DNA from: Capsaspora owczarzaki ATCC 30864
Lineage: Eukaryota; Opisthokonta; Filasterea
Direction: 5' to 3'
Assembly: GCF_000151315.2 (NCBI RefSeq)
Contig: NW_011887306.1
Span: forward strand, 474,072 to 538,071
DNA: 64,000 bases
Shown here piece after piece: positions 35,200-48,819 of this stretch. How positions within the stretch are numbered: position 1 is the stretch's first letter; every line of letters starts with the position of its first letter. The notes under the pieces are model-generated. The model searched no databases and was not told the DNA's origin. It was given only the letters and a program-made list of their open reading frames with translations. The translations under genes were made by a program, and so were the position numbers.

Positions 35200-37786
35200 C
35201 TATTGCGATTGTATTTCGCCTTGCATTAGCAATAAACATCCTTGAAGGTGCACTGGGAGTGTCTGAACGAGCTCGAGGACGGCCTGGACTGCATCTGGAA
35301 ATCGATTTCCAAGGCTGCGTGCTTTCGCTCGTTCGAACAGCCTTAGTGATGCTCGGGCGACTTTGGACAAGAGGTCAGTTGCGGCGCGCGTTTGGGGCAG
35401 GCGCTGTCTCAGTCGAAACAAGTACACACTGACGAACGCGAGATACACGGCGCATGCATTTGTAAGCGCTGGAAGCGCCGTGAAGCAGGCCATCAGAGTC
35501 TGCCACTGTCCGCGATTCAACGTTTCGGGATTTCTCTCCATGAATCGCAACGAAATATGAGAATTGATCTGCGCGCAACAACAAAATACATGTCAGGTGA
35601 GCAAAACCGGTTGCCAAGACTGACAAAAAAAAACAAAAAACGCTTTAGTGAAAATGTTTTTCCTCATCTCACCGCGTCGAGCATCACTGGGATGGTGCAC
35701 GCAGCGAGTCGAAAAGTTTGGGCGACCTCCATGTGATTAGAGTTGTGCACGGCGAGCGATGGCCGGAGAGTCCGAACAGGCCACCAAGCGAGGAGCGACT
35801 CTGGCTGCATTTCGCTTGGGGGTATCGGCTCTAGCGGACGAAGCCCGAACGTCAGCTCCAAATGTTCCGAAAGAGATTGCCACGCCACATGAATGTCTGC
35901 ACAAGCAGACGACTCTTGATACTGCATCAGCAACAGCTCGAAATCGATGGCATTTTCTCCAAGTGTCAATCCATGCTGAAGTGCCTCCGTCCACCGAACT
36001 GAGCATTGCCGGATTGCCTCAATTCCATCGCTGATGCTGTCTTCGACCGCAACTAGTGGGTGATAAAGGGAGCGATAGCTTTCGAGCGACTTGGACTCGG
36101 GCGACTGCAAGCTGATTACCAGATTCAAGAGCGCTCGAGCAACACCATCAGTAATGCTGCTGACATCGGCATCTCCGTGCGATACCCGATCGCGGATGCG
36201 CGGTCCTGTTTGGCACACGAGCAAATCCAGCAAGAGCTCCTGCGCAAGGGACCAGCGCGGTGAGTGCAACGTCGCGTTTCAAGGTGCTCAAGTCGATGAT
36301 TGAAAAAAAAAAACCAGAATAACGCTCACCAGCAATTGTCGTGGCAGATGCTCAACCAGCAGATTTGTCGAGGACGTGCTCAGAATCTCGGTAAACGTGG
36401 TAAACAGCTCGTCGGGCTCGGCGGTGAGGAGCCTGCCAGGACAGTTGTTGGTCTCAACAAACCTGATGCGCAAGGCGTGTTCCAGCTGCGGAAGAAGAAG
36501 AATGGAACCGAAGTACCGCGAAAACGGCAGCGTGCTGGTTTGAAGCAGCAGAACGGCGTCATTTCCCATTCGAGCATCATCAAGGGGAAACTCCACTGTT
36601 TGAAAGCAACAGAATCAAGGCCAATGAGCAACAAAGAAGGGCACACGCGCAATCTTGCACAGGTTTTAGCTGTTTCCAGCACCAAAGCCATACCGGTTGC
36701 GGGGAACGACTGCATGAGTGCGTCATTGTACGCAGCAAAGGATTTCAGTTCGCTGGCGTGAGTTGCAACAAATGAACACGTCTGGGAGTGGCTTTTCAGC
36801 TGCTGCCCCAGCTGGCCACAAAGGGCAACGAGAAACCAGACGAGTGGCGCTGCGAGCTCGTCAACAGTCAGAAATCCATGCCAGATAATGTTGCGCAGAT
36901 TCAATCCTGCAGGTGGGCCTAACAGCACTCGGAGCAAAAAGATCTACAGCAAAAGCGCACGGCACATGAGATGACTAGATTTTCAGATCATTCCGCAAAA
37001 ACCAGAACAGTACAGTACGCACGGTATCTGGCCCAAAAACCTCGACAAGTTCAGGCACCAGCAGCAAATCTCGAAACAACAGCGGTCTTGTCCCGCCTTG
37101 CCACCGACAGACCTGTGGGATGGGTGAAGATTTTGTCAGGGTCACCTCAGCCGCACAAGGAGGCTGATCGAATGAAACCTACATCTGCTAAAGATCGCTC
37201 GAGATGCGCAGTCATAGCCAGAGCGCAGGCCATTTTGGCAGAGGCAAACGTGTTGCCCATCCACGCGTCCAGAGAAACGTGTATCACCTAAACATTATTA
37301 CAATGCACTCCGAGTGTGAGGTGCTTGCTGTGGAGGTGAGAGTTCTGAGCCGATTGACAATTTCCAACGCACCTGATGCTGAGACATCCATTCAAGTCCT
37401 TGTCTGAGCCTCGCGACTTGGCTAGCGGTCGGAGCTGGAATTTGAGCAATGGTTTGACTCAATTGCAATGCCGCACTTCTCAGAATGGCCGTGTCGGTGG
37501 TTGCTGGCGACGGGTCATGAACGCTCTGACGCAATGTGGCTGCAATCGACTCGCACAGCCGCGTGTCCGACCACCGGAGTGGCTGTGACAATGCATCTGC
37601 ATGTTCTGAATGCTGGTCTAGCGTCCATGATGCCCGCTCGGCAGCAGCGACGCCGGGTTCGTGTCCGATCGCGGTCAAATTTGGCGCCAAAGCGACCAGT
37701 CTGTCATTCTCGCAGTCCCGACCACGGAACGGCGCCACGAGCACTCCAAACACTGCAGGCGAGAGTGCTGATCCAACGACAGACAT
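35200..37786 (-). CDS. ERMARD: ERMARD-like protein with DUF4209 RNxxxHG motif
   Basis: Seven exons, 37786-37373, 37287-37183, 37112-37023, 36943-36694, 36595-36330, 36239-35673 and 35568-35200, join to 686 residues, near the size of animal ERMARD (C6orf70), a poorly understood ER-associated protein linked to periventricular heterotopia. The RNxxxHG motif that defines DUF4209 is seen in [16 protein letters not shown], preceded by [10 protein letters not shown] further helical block ([16 protein letters not shown]) and [14 protein letters not shown] match the family's repeated R-x-R-x-x-H-G style. The last exons are largely helical and hydrophobic ([27 protein letters not shown]), which could be a membrane segment. 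Molecular function is unknown. The assignment rests on motif recognition and overall length. Confidence 0.72.
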
Positions 37787-37986
37787 TTAGTCGTGGGTTG
37801 GCATCAGCGATTGTTCTGAGACCAAAGTTCCGTTTTTTGCCGCGCACAGAAATGGAGGACTGAGCTGAGTTTGTGTTTTGTTGACAAATGAAACCACTGC
37901 GAAATTCAGCTGCGCGCACTGTGCAACAATCCGTACCATCAGGGTCAAACAAGTTAGTGCAATGCAAACAATCGAACAATCCAAGG

Positions 37987-38054
<68 letters not shown>

Positions 38055-38148
38055 CCAACCCAATGCAAAATCCATACAAAACGATTGGTTTTTTTTTTTT
38101 TTTTTTTAAGAATGGCAGTCCTCCTTATTGATCCACTGCCCCCGCCGA
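37787..38148. promoter_or_regulatory. Divergent ERMARD-like/HDAC3 promoter with poly(dA:dT)
   Basis: 362 bp between head-to-head starts. It contains an A64 run (37987-38050) followed 40 bp later by a T18 run (about 38090-38107). Long poly(dA:dT) tracts exclude nucleosomes in other eukaryotes, so this is probably the core of a shared promoter. Confidence 0.55.
37987..38050. repeat. Poly(A) homopolymer, 64 nt
   Basis: An unbroken A run on the plus strand, not flanked by target-site duplications or transposon sequence, in the divergent promoter upstream of HDAC3. The exact length may be affected by sequencing slippage. Confidence 0.85.
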
Positions 38149-40049
38149 ATGACGTCCAAGCGCCGCGTGTCGTACTTTTACGATCAGGACGTGGGCAACT
38201 TCCACTACGGCCCTGGACACCCGATGAAGCCGCACCGCCTGGCGCTGACGCACAACCTCGTCCTGAACTATGGTCTCTACAAGAAGATGGAAGTCTACCG
38301 TGCTTCACGCGCGACGGACAGCGACATGCAGACCTTCCACGCCCCGGACTACATTGACTTTCTCAAGAGGTGCGTTCCTGCGTCTCTGCACGTTCGTAGT
38401 GGGGGGTGAATCAACCGGGTCTTTGTGCTGGAGATCGAAGAGCGCGGTATCATGTTGAAGTGCAGAGAGTGGACGAAGGATTGGGCCGCGCTTCCAGCCG
38501 TGACTCCCGACTCGAGTTCAGCATCAGTCTGAAGAAGAGGATGATCACGATTTGCGGAGGAAGCGGGAGGAGCGGAGGCAGCGGGATGCTGGATTGCTCT
38601 CTCCAATGCACGCCCCAATGCTCGCCCCAATGCAAAGCCCATATGCTTTTATTTTTTATTTTTTTTACCCGGATTTTCTGATTTATTTTTTATTGTTATT
38701 TCTGATGATTGTTGACAATGGCTTGTTACAAATGTCTCGCTACGAACAGAGTCACTCCGGATAATCTGAGCCAATTCTCCCAAGCCTTGTCGAGATTTAA
38801 CGTTGGCGAGGATTGCCCGGTATTTGACGGCGTCTACGATTTCTGCTCAATCTACACGGGCGCATCGCTCCAGGGTGCTGCCAAGCTCAATCTACAAACG
38901 TCCGACATTGCAGTCAACTGGTCGGGCGGTCTGCATCACGCCAAAAAGTTTGAGGCGTCCGGATTTTGCTACGTGAACGACATTGTCATTGCCATTCTAG
39001 AGCTCCTAAAGTACGTTGAGCATGATTATGATGCGCATGGCTTTGCAGTCTTTGGATGTGGGGGTTTGTTGTTGTTGTTGGAACCCGGAACGCTGCTTCT
39101 CGAGTGTTTTTGTTTTTGCTTTTTGTTTTTGTTTTTGGCTTTTTTGTCTTCTGTTGCTCACCCTCACCTCCTCCTCCTCACTCTCTCCGTCAGATACCAC
39201 CCGCGAGTGCTGTATATCGATATCGACATCCACCACGGAGACGGCGTGCAGGAGGCATTCTATACGACAGACCGCGTCATGACCGTCTCGTTCCACAAGT
39301 ACGGCAACAACTTCTTCCCTGGCACGGGCGACCTGCACGAAGTGGGTGTCCAGAAGGGCAAGCTGCACAGCATCAACGTGCCGCTCAAGGACGGCATTGA
39401 CGACTTTTCCTACAAGATGCTGTTCAACCCCATCATTGGCGCCGTGATGGAAAACTACCAGCCAACGGCAATCGTGCTGCAATGCGGCGCAGACTCGCTC
39501 GGCTGCGACCGTCTCGGCTGCTTCAACTTGAGCATCAAGGGCCACGGCGAGTGTGTCAACTTTGTCAAGAGCTTTGGCGTGCCCACGCTGGTCGTCGGAG
39601 GCGGCGGCTACACCATCCGCAACGTGGCGCGGTGCTGGACGTACGAGACCTCCTTGCTGGTGGACACGACCGTGTCGAATGATCTCCCGTTCAACGACTA
39701 TCTCGAGTACTTTGCCCCGGACTTTACGCTGCATCCGGACACAAACACGCGCGTTGAAAACGAAAACTCGCGGACGTATCTCGAGCAGCTCAAGAACAGC
39801 GTGCTCGAAAATCTGCGCAGTTTGCAAGGCGCGCCTAGTGTTCAAATGCACGAAGTCCCGCCAGACCTCATCCCGCGCGAAGACCAAGACGACGAAGCAG
39901 ACGATCCAGACGAGCGCATTTCCCAACGCGCAAGCGACAAGATGGTCGAGCATGAAAACGAGTTGTACGAAGACGATCGGGACAATGATTTGATTGATAA
40001 TGATGCCGTGGCCAACGGCACGCATTCGTCGAACGCCATGGTTGAGTGA
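38149..40049 (+). CDS. HDAC3: Histone deacetylase 3 (class I)
   Basis: Zinc-dependent lysine deacetylase, catalytic subunit of NCoR/SMRT-type complexes. Three exons, 38149-38369, 38750-39010 and 39194-40049, join to 445 residues (human 428). The start [12 protein letters not shown] aligns with the HDAC3 N terminus. Class I motifs are all present: [14 protein letters not shown], the catalytic His pair in GGLHHAKK (about 136), zinc ligands in [13 protein letters not shown], and [14 protein letters not shown] with the catalytic Tyr in [18 protein letters not shown]3-type residues ([18 protein letters not shown]-type loop) separate it from HDAC1/2. The tail is acidic ([23 protein letters not shown]), as expected of HDAC3. 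Intron 1 is 380 nt. Confidence 0.95.
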
Positions 40050-40249
40050 AGCGCAAGTTTTTTTTTTGATTCATCAGATTATTTCATCAAGATTGCTTTA
40101 ATTCGAAGTCTCTGTCGTTCGTTATCTTGCCATGCAGAAGAAAAACATGAACTGAAGATGGCGTGCGATGATAGATCACGTTGTATTTCTGGCACAACGC
40201 CGCACACAACGACAGCAACCTTTCGAAAAAAAAAAAAGGCGCCACTCTT

Positions 40250-42281
<2,032 letters not shown>

Positions 42282-42544
42282 GATGCGTTTTTGTAGTGTC
42301 GGAGTTGTTCTTGTGGAAATGAAGAGTGGCGAAATTGTTTATACGGAAGGGTTACGAAATGCGCTGCAAAGAGTGAAGCTTTTGCTAGTTTCAGTTTGTT
42401 ACGCATCGTGAACTTTTTTGTTTTCCACATCGTTTTTTCTTTCTTTCTTTCTTTCATGCTTCTGAGTGTCCGAGTTTTCGAGGATGCTTATTTTATTCGT
42501 TTTCTGAGCATTTTCAGCTTCAGTCGATTCTTTGGTCATCATCC
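42282..42544. promoter_or_regulatory. Divergent ADH5/MIC10 promoter
   Basis: 263 bp between head-to-head start codons, containing a short TTTC repeat at about 42437-42454. No TATA box is clear. Confidence 0.45.
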
Positions 42545-43203
42545 ATGAGCTCTGACATTACCACTACTGAATCAAAGCAGCAGCAGCAGATCGCGTCTGA
42601 GGCTCAGCTCGGCGCCAAGTGGGACCGCTGCTTCACCAACATGCTCGTGCACACTGGCAAGTCTCTCATCCTCATATGAGACTCGACCTGTTGAAGCGCT
42701 TTAGGAGGTCGCTGCAGCCAGAAGACGGACACGGTCCCAATCCTAATGCAAATCCAGCCAACAACGCTCTGATCTCGATGTGCTGCGTTTCGCTCACGTT
42801 TCAATTCTGCGGTGTGCGTTTGACTCGCTATACTTTATTTGTGTTGCTTGTGCTTGCTTAGGCGTTGGCGCGGGCGTCGGCATCGTCCTCTCGCTGATCT
42901 TCTTCAAGCGTAAGGCTCCATTGCAGATTTGCAGCTTTGGTTGAATCACGTCCAACCAAAAACCCATCATCATTGCATGTATGTAAGATCTGACGATGAG
43001 AATTCCATGTTGGGACTGCGGGGGCTTGGGTAGGTCGTATGGCGCCAGTCTACCTGAGCACCGGATTTGCGATTGGAACCGCTTACCAGCAATGCCAGGA
43101 CGACTTTGCAAGCGCTCGGGCAACAGGCAAAGTGGTGCGCATTTCTGAAGCTGCGTTGCAACAGTTTGTGCAGCAGCAAGAGAAGCAGCAGAAGCAGCAA
43201 TGA
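42545..43203 (+). CDS. MIC10: MICOS complex subunit MIC10
   Basis: Small inner-mitochondrial-membrane protein that bends cristae junctions. Three short exons, 42545-42656, 42862-42909 and 43034-43203, join to 109 residues. ELGxKWDRC of animals is matched by QLGAKWDRCFTNM. The first TM has the essential glycine ladder (GVGAGVGIVLSLIFFKRRM). The second TM has STGFAIGTAYQQCQDDF, where animals have GxGMGLGxAYxxCQxDF. Both termini are Gln-rich (ESKQQQQ and QQQEKQQKQQ), extending the usual 78 residues. The first intron starts with GC (gcaagt), the only donor that keeps frame and homology. The gene is too fragmented to show up as a single long reading frame. Confidence 0.88.
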
Positions 43204-43619
43204 CCTGTTTTGTCAATATTTGGCCCCGAAAGCTGGAATCGAACGAAGCCTTGTTTTCGCAAGGTGTATCGCCAAAGCGCGTCTTGAACAACGAAGGGGA
43301 TGCATGCAATGTGCGACTGTCCATGTTCATGCGGTGATCACACTCGAACTGCAGCTCCTTTGTTCAACAATTTGTACAATGTGTTTTTTTTTTTTCCTGT
43401 TTTTGTCCCCCGTTCACAATGTGCACAAGGTGTGCCTTCATCTCGCAACACCAAGCACAAATACCAAACATCAACTCTGCTCCAGGCTCATGTCGATGGG
43501 AGTGATCATATTGCTGCAACAATCAAAACAAAAACTACCAATTTCAATTGTTAACAAAACGTGTCGAATCAGCGAGACACTGACACACACAAAAAAAACC
43601 CATTACTTTGTAACTAATC
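43204..43619. other. Intergenic, convergent 3' ends of MIC10 and SMIM15-like gene
   Basis: 416 bp without a recognisable gene. It should hold both 3' UTRs. A T12 run lies at about 43385-43396. No canonical AATAAA is seen on the plus strand. Confidence 0.4.
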
Positions 43620-44066
43620 TCAATCGTGCTTCTTTTTGCCTTGTCTTGCCCGATGTTTGCCTGCTGAAGCACCTACAACGTCGTGCAGCACTCAGAGTGG
43701 TGAGAGAGCACACGGAAACCAAGCAATCACCAGACTCCCCATGACACCATCAACAAGTCACCGTAGGAGAAGCATAGAACCAAACGCACCTGCTGCTGAT
43801 CTCCCGGCTGCTGCAGAGTGAGCGCTGGCTGCGACGGCGGCTGGTGAAGCACCGCGAGCGAGGGCCGCTTGCTGCTTGTTCTTGGCAGTGAGCTCATTGA
43901 GCATGACCCAGGCAGAGTATGCAGAGACGAGCATCATGGGCGACATGATGATAGCAAAGACAAGGACGGCCGACGCTGGATCTTGTTCAATCCAGAGGAT
44001 GATGGACAACGACCAGTGCTGGAATCGCTCGTACCAGCCGAGATCAAGCTCAGAGGACTCGGACAT
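43620..44066 (-). CDS. SMIM15-like single-pass membrane microprotein
   Basis: Two exons, 44066-43790 and 43672-43620, join to 109 residues. The core WYERFQHWSLSIILWIEQDP followed by one TM segment (SAVLVFAIIMSPMMLVSAYSAW) and a basic, Ala-rich tail ending GKKKHD resembles small integral membrane protein 15, which has the same order of Trp-rich segment, DP, TM, SW and lysine-rich tail. Splicing at gtgcgt/gttgtag replaces a short unspliced end with the lysine-rich one and is supported by that resemblance. An in-frame ATG at 44072 would add two residues. Function is unknown in any organism. The family call is tentative. Confidence 0.6.
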
Positions 44067-44523
44067 GAACAAAGTAAGAATGAGACATTCTATTCACAAG
44101 ACTAGTATATTCAACGAGTGAGAAGAGTGATGAGAGAACTTGGGATTTTGGGAGATTCACCGGAAGTGTCCAGTTTTTGTGTTGAATTTGTTTCCGGCAG
44201 CGCTCTCAGAAGCGGTGATTCATCAGCTGCAACTGCGCAGTGGAGCAGCAAGTGTATATGAGTAAACCAGCAACACCAATACGCAAAAAGTACGACAAAA
44301 ACCGCAAGCAACGCTCAGAAATCTGATAAACCACACACATCCAAAATCTTTGTTCCTTTTTGTTTCCTTTTCCGCCCTTGTTGACAGTTATTCCTACAAG
44401 CCATTCCTCATTTCCTCATTTCTTGAAAACGAGGCTCGCAGCGTCGTACTCTTGTCACTGAGGCGTACTCGAAGCATACCTCGTCAAGCGGAAACAAACA
44501 AAAACCCCGAAAGTCCCAGAACC
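44067..44523. promoter_or_regulatory. Divergent region between SMIM15-like and MDR genes
   Basis: 457 bp between head-to-head starts, presumed to hold two promoters and 5' UTRs. Nothing else is recognisable. Confidence 0.4.
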
Positions 44524-46669
44524 ATGCCGGAAGCGCAAACCGAAAGCCAACTGGTGGTCTCGGCACCCGCGATGGAGCCGTCCGTGTCACATGAACTTGC
44601 TCAGAAGCGGTCTGAGGCCAAGACGCAGTTCGCACCGCTTCCTACAAGTGCTCTACAGTCGACCGTCATTCGCGAGGAGCAGCCTGCCGAAGTTGCTGCT
44701 GCTGCCTCAACTGACGAGCAGCCCAGCGTGTCTGCTGCACCCACGACTGCTGCTGGAGCTGCAGAAACATCTGCGCGCGTCTTCCATTCTCAGGCTGACA
44801 CATTCGTGGCGCACGCAGAGCGTCAGACAATGACCGCGATGCAGATTACTTCTATGTTGGGCATGCACCGCATCCACGCCAACGCGAACGCTCCCATTCC
44901 CCGGCTGGCCGATCACGACGTGTTGATTGAGGTATGGCTATTTGGCGCACGCAGTTGAGCGAGCCAGCACCTTGAACGCGTGAGTGCGGCAGCTGTAGGA
45001 GGCGCATACCTCAAATAGGAAGTTGGCGTTCTTTGTTGAACCCTATCAAAAGTCCTGCAGTGGCCAGTCGAGCGACCAACGGCACTTGCTTATCCTCTTG
45101 GCAAGCGAAAACAACAAAAAATTATAGCCTAGAGCGGAGAAAGGGGTTGGTGTGGGATTTGAGGAGGTGGTTGAGCTTTTCATGGAGACGGTTTTGTTTC
45201 CTGGCCCGTGGTGTGCACCTGTGTCGAGAGAGCACACGTGTCATGTTGATCACTGGTCAGTGAGTGCATCGAGTGCATCGAGTGCATCGAGTGCATCGAG
45301 TGCATTGGTTTTTGGCAACGTTCGAAAACTTTGCATGAACGGAATTCATCTCACTTTGACTCGACATGTATCGCTTGCATCTGCTCTTGCCGATTCAGGT
45401 CTACGCGGCAGGCATCAATCCAATCGACTGGAAAATGCTGGACGGGGATTTGCCCGTCGTCAGGGGCAGCCTGCTACCGTTTACACTTGGATTTGATGTC
45501 GCGGGCGTCGTCTCCCGCGTCGGTCCTCGCGCCAGCCGCTTCAAGATTGGCGATGAGGTGCTTGCGCGATGCGATCGTCCTGGAACATTTGCGCAGTACT
45601 GTGCGACTCACGAAGACACGGTCGCGCTGAAGCCAAACAACTTGACCTTTGAGAGCGCTGCAGCCGTCCCTTTGGCCGCGCTGACGGCGTACCAGTGTTT
45701 GGTCGACGTTGCACAAGTCACTGCCGGTCAGCGAGTGCTGATTCACGCTGGACTCGGCGGAGTTGGCTCGTTTGCCATTCAAATTGCCAAAACAATCGGT
45801 TGCTTTGTTGCCACGACATGTTCTGCTCGCAACATGCATGCTGCCAAAGGTAAGAGGCTTAGCAACGAGCTTGCTCGTGATTAGTTGGGCAACGTTTGGC
45901 TGCGTACACTGACTTGGTTGCTGGGGGGGGGGATGAGCAGCACTCGGAGCTGACATTGTCGTCGACTACCGCTCTCAGCGATTCCGAGACCATCTCAACG
46001 TAAGCCAGATAAAAGTGTTCAACCGCCCCCCCCTGGATGTCTCAGCTCACGCAGCGTGACTCACTCAAATCCATCTGGACTGACCACTTGGTGCTTGGAC
46101 AGCAATTCGACGTGGTGATTGATTCGCTCGGTGGCAAATGCCTGACCGACTCGATGAAATGCCTCAAGCCTGATGGACTTGTCATTGAGATTGGTGGCTT
46201 GCCAACGCGTACCATTCTCCGCTCACTCGGCCTGCGAGGCTACCACGGGCCCCGCGAAATGTCCCTGCTGACTGCAAGCCGATACAGCCATTGGAAGTGT
46301 CGCGAGGCGGCCAAGAAGCACAACGTTCGCTACGAGTACTACTTTATGCATCCAAGCGGAGAGCAGCTGCAGCGTATTACGCGATGGCTGGCAGACCGGA
46401 CGATTCAGGTGAGAAAGCAAAAGTCTGGCTGAAACAAACAAAGTACAGCAACAACAGCAACAACAAAAAACAGTCTACTGACTCTGATTCTCTTTTCGCA
46501 ATTGCAGCCTGTCGTCGATCGCATGTTCGAGTTCTTCCACGTGGAAGACGCCTTGAACTACAGTGCAACCGGTCATGTCTCGGGCAAGATTGTACTGCAA
46601 GTGAAATCGGCGCCTTCGCCCCCTGCTCGCCTGAACTCGTTGCCCCCAGCATCTGAACGGCTCGTGTAA
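44524..46669 (+). CDS. Quinone-oxidoreductase-like MDR dehydrogenase
   Basis: NAD(P)H-dependent oxidoreductase of the zinc-less quinone reductase branch of the medium-chain dehydrogenases. Five exons, 44524-44931, 45399-45849, 45941-45999, 46103-46408 and 46508-46669, join to 461 residues. The catalytic part starts near residue 105: AAGINPIDWKMLDG and LGFDVAGVVSRVG match the family's groES-like fold. The Rossmann turn is AGLGGVGSFAIQIAK and the second-half motif is FDVVIDSLGG. The first ~100 residues are a low-complexity Ala/Ser/Thr extension with no clear mitochondrial presequence. Nearest relatives I can suggest are bacterial and plant-chloroplast quinone reductases or RTN4IP1. Substrate unknown. 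The zinc ligands of alcohol dehydrogenases are absent. Confidence 0.8.
45262..45305. repeat. 9-bp minisatellite, about five copies
   Basis: Tandem GAGTGCATC units lie within intron 1 of the MDR gene. They are non-coding and probably length-variable. Confidence 0.8.
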
Positions 46670-47176
46670 ACCATCAAGCCAGGTTGGTTTGATTCGATTG
46701 TTATGGTTGCCTCGTTTATTTGGTTTTTGCCGTGTTTCACATTTCACATGAAGCGCCGATGCATGATCTATCGCTGTTGTACCTGTTGCTCTGAACATCA
46801 AGTTTTGCAAATAAAATTCAAAGTTTTCGGTTTTTTTTTACCATTGGATTGTGTGTATTGGCTAATAGTACACGGGATTAACGGTTGGAATCCACAATCG
46901 CAGCAGCTTCAAGCCAAATGCGACAGAGACACGAGAATATCAAAACAAGTAGAAAAATCAAGGCAGACAGAGACGGGTGTGGTGTGTTGGGGCAAAAAAG
47001 CACATAAAAGGGATTGTCTTTTGTTTTCCCTCCAATTTCAGTATGAGGGAAAGGGAGAAAAGAATAGAGAAAGAGAGAGAAAAAAAAAAGTCATCAATTC
47101 AGGAAAAATAAAAAACAATTTTTGTGTGATTAAAAAAACAAACTACAAACAAACAAACGACGTCAAGTTATGAAAC
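46670..47176. other. Intergenic, convergent 3' ends
   Basis: 507 bp between the MDR stop and the LisH/RRM stop. AATAAA at 46810-46815 is a likely polyadenylation signal for the MDR gene. The rest is A-rich and purine-rich, with no gene seen. Confidence 0.5.
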
Positions 47177-48785
47177 TTAATCGTCGAAGGTCTGTCGGGA
47201 GTTGTTGCCGCCGCCAAAGCCGCCACGGCCACCGAAGCCGCCGCCACGGGGAGAGCCACCACGGCCGCCAAAGCCGCCACCACGGGGGGAGCCGCCACGG
47301 CCACCAAAGCCACCACGGCCGCCAAAGCCGCCACCGCGGGGAGAGCCGCCACGGCCGCCGCCAAAGCCACCACGGCCACCAAAGCCGCCACCGCGGGGAG
47401 AGGCACCGTTGCCACCGCCGTTGGCGCGCTCGCCAGCGAAATCGAGGCGGATGGCGCGGCCACCGAGGTCAGAGCCGTTGAGCTCCTCAAGAGCCTTAGC
47501 GGCAGAGTCAGCGTTGCTGAACTCGACGTGGCCAAAGCCCTTGGAGCGATCCATGTCGCGGTCCCAAGCAATGCGGGCGTCAGTGAGGCCCTCGTACTGG
47601 GAGAAGTGGTTGTAAAGGTCGTCCTTGGAGACAGCCCACGAGAGGTTGCCAACAAAGAGGACGGACGAAGGAGCAGAGCGCTCGTCGTTGTGCTGCTTGT
47701 GGCCGTTGGCGGAAGCGCCGTTGGACTTGGGCTTCTCCTCCTCCTCGGACTCCTCCTCCTCGTCTTCCTTCTCGTCTTCCTTGTCCTCAGACTCCTCCTC
47801 GGACTCGCTCGAGCTAGAGTCGTCAGACTCCTCCTCGGACTCGCTGCTGCTGGAATCGGCCTTCTTCTTGGTCTCCTCCTCCTCCTCAGAGTCAGAGTCA
47901 GAGTCGGAATCGGAATCAGAGTCCGACTCGTCCTTGGAGCGCTTGGCGGCGGGGGTGGCCTCGTCCTCAGCCTTGCGCTTCTGCGAGGTGCGAGCCTGGT
48001 ACGCCTCAAAGAGCTGGCCGAGAGTGACCTCGGGGGCAGAGGGGAGCTTCTTCTGCGAGTTGGGACACACGAGGGGAAACGGGAGAGAGAGATGAGCCAA
48101 AATGCGAAAGGCAAAGACAACACATGGCGACAGAAAAGTGGACAAAATGGATGATGAATTGAAAAAGGGGGATCAGAGAGAAGCGGGAGCGACACAAGAA
48201 CAGGCAACATAGGTCGAGTGAAGGTTTGAGAGGGGCGAAAGCGAGGAGTGAAGGGAAGAGGGAGGGGGAAAGGGGAAGAGAGGGAATGGGAAAGGAAAGC
48301 TAAGGCACCGCGTGTAGCGTCGTCACAGTTTCAGCCCACAGACGGGGAAAACGAAGCAGAATCGAGTCCCATCAGCGTCGCGCCAGAAACGACACAGCGA
48401 CAGTAAGGATGCAGTGAACGAGTAAATGTAGGAAAGAGGGAATAAGGGAAGAAGGGGAATAAGGGGAGAAGGGGAGAAGAAGCAAAAAAGCCAGCGCCAT
48501 GTGGATAAACAACCCACGCCGCAAAAACAGCGCCACCCACAGCCAGCGCAGATGCACACTCGTCCATGCAAAAGCGAGGCAAAAGCAAAGCACGAAAGCC
48601 AAAAAGAAGCGAGAACATTGGGTGGAAGCGAGGCAGAGTGACAGGAAGCTGAATGGCAGAACAGCAAAGGACCCACATGGATTATTGGGCAAAAAAAAAA
48701 AAAAAAAAAAAAGCATGGGCGCCACATGGGTTTGTGTTTCGATGATTTTGTAGCGTGAGGCTGGAAGAGAAAGAGAAGGAGGTCG

Positions 48786-48819
<34 letters not shown>

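Noticed and set aside
37987-38050. A64 run considered as a retroposon tail
   Set aside because: The sequence before it is ordinary promoter DNA of the ERMARD-like gene, and no duplicated flanks are visible.
39006-40025. 339-residue minus-strand frame opposite HDAC3
   Set aside because: Antisense to the highly conserved HDAC3 exon 3; composition is an artefact of GC-rich third positions.
47143-48210. 355-residue Pro/Ser/Arg-rich minus-strand frame
   Set aside because: It overlaps the LisH/RRM gene in another frame; the RRM motifs RNP1 and RNP2 are only in the chosen frame.
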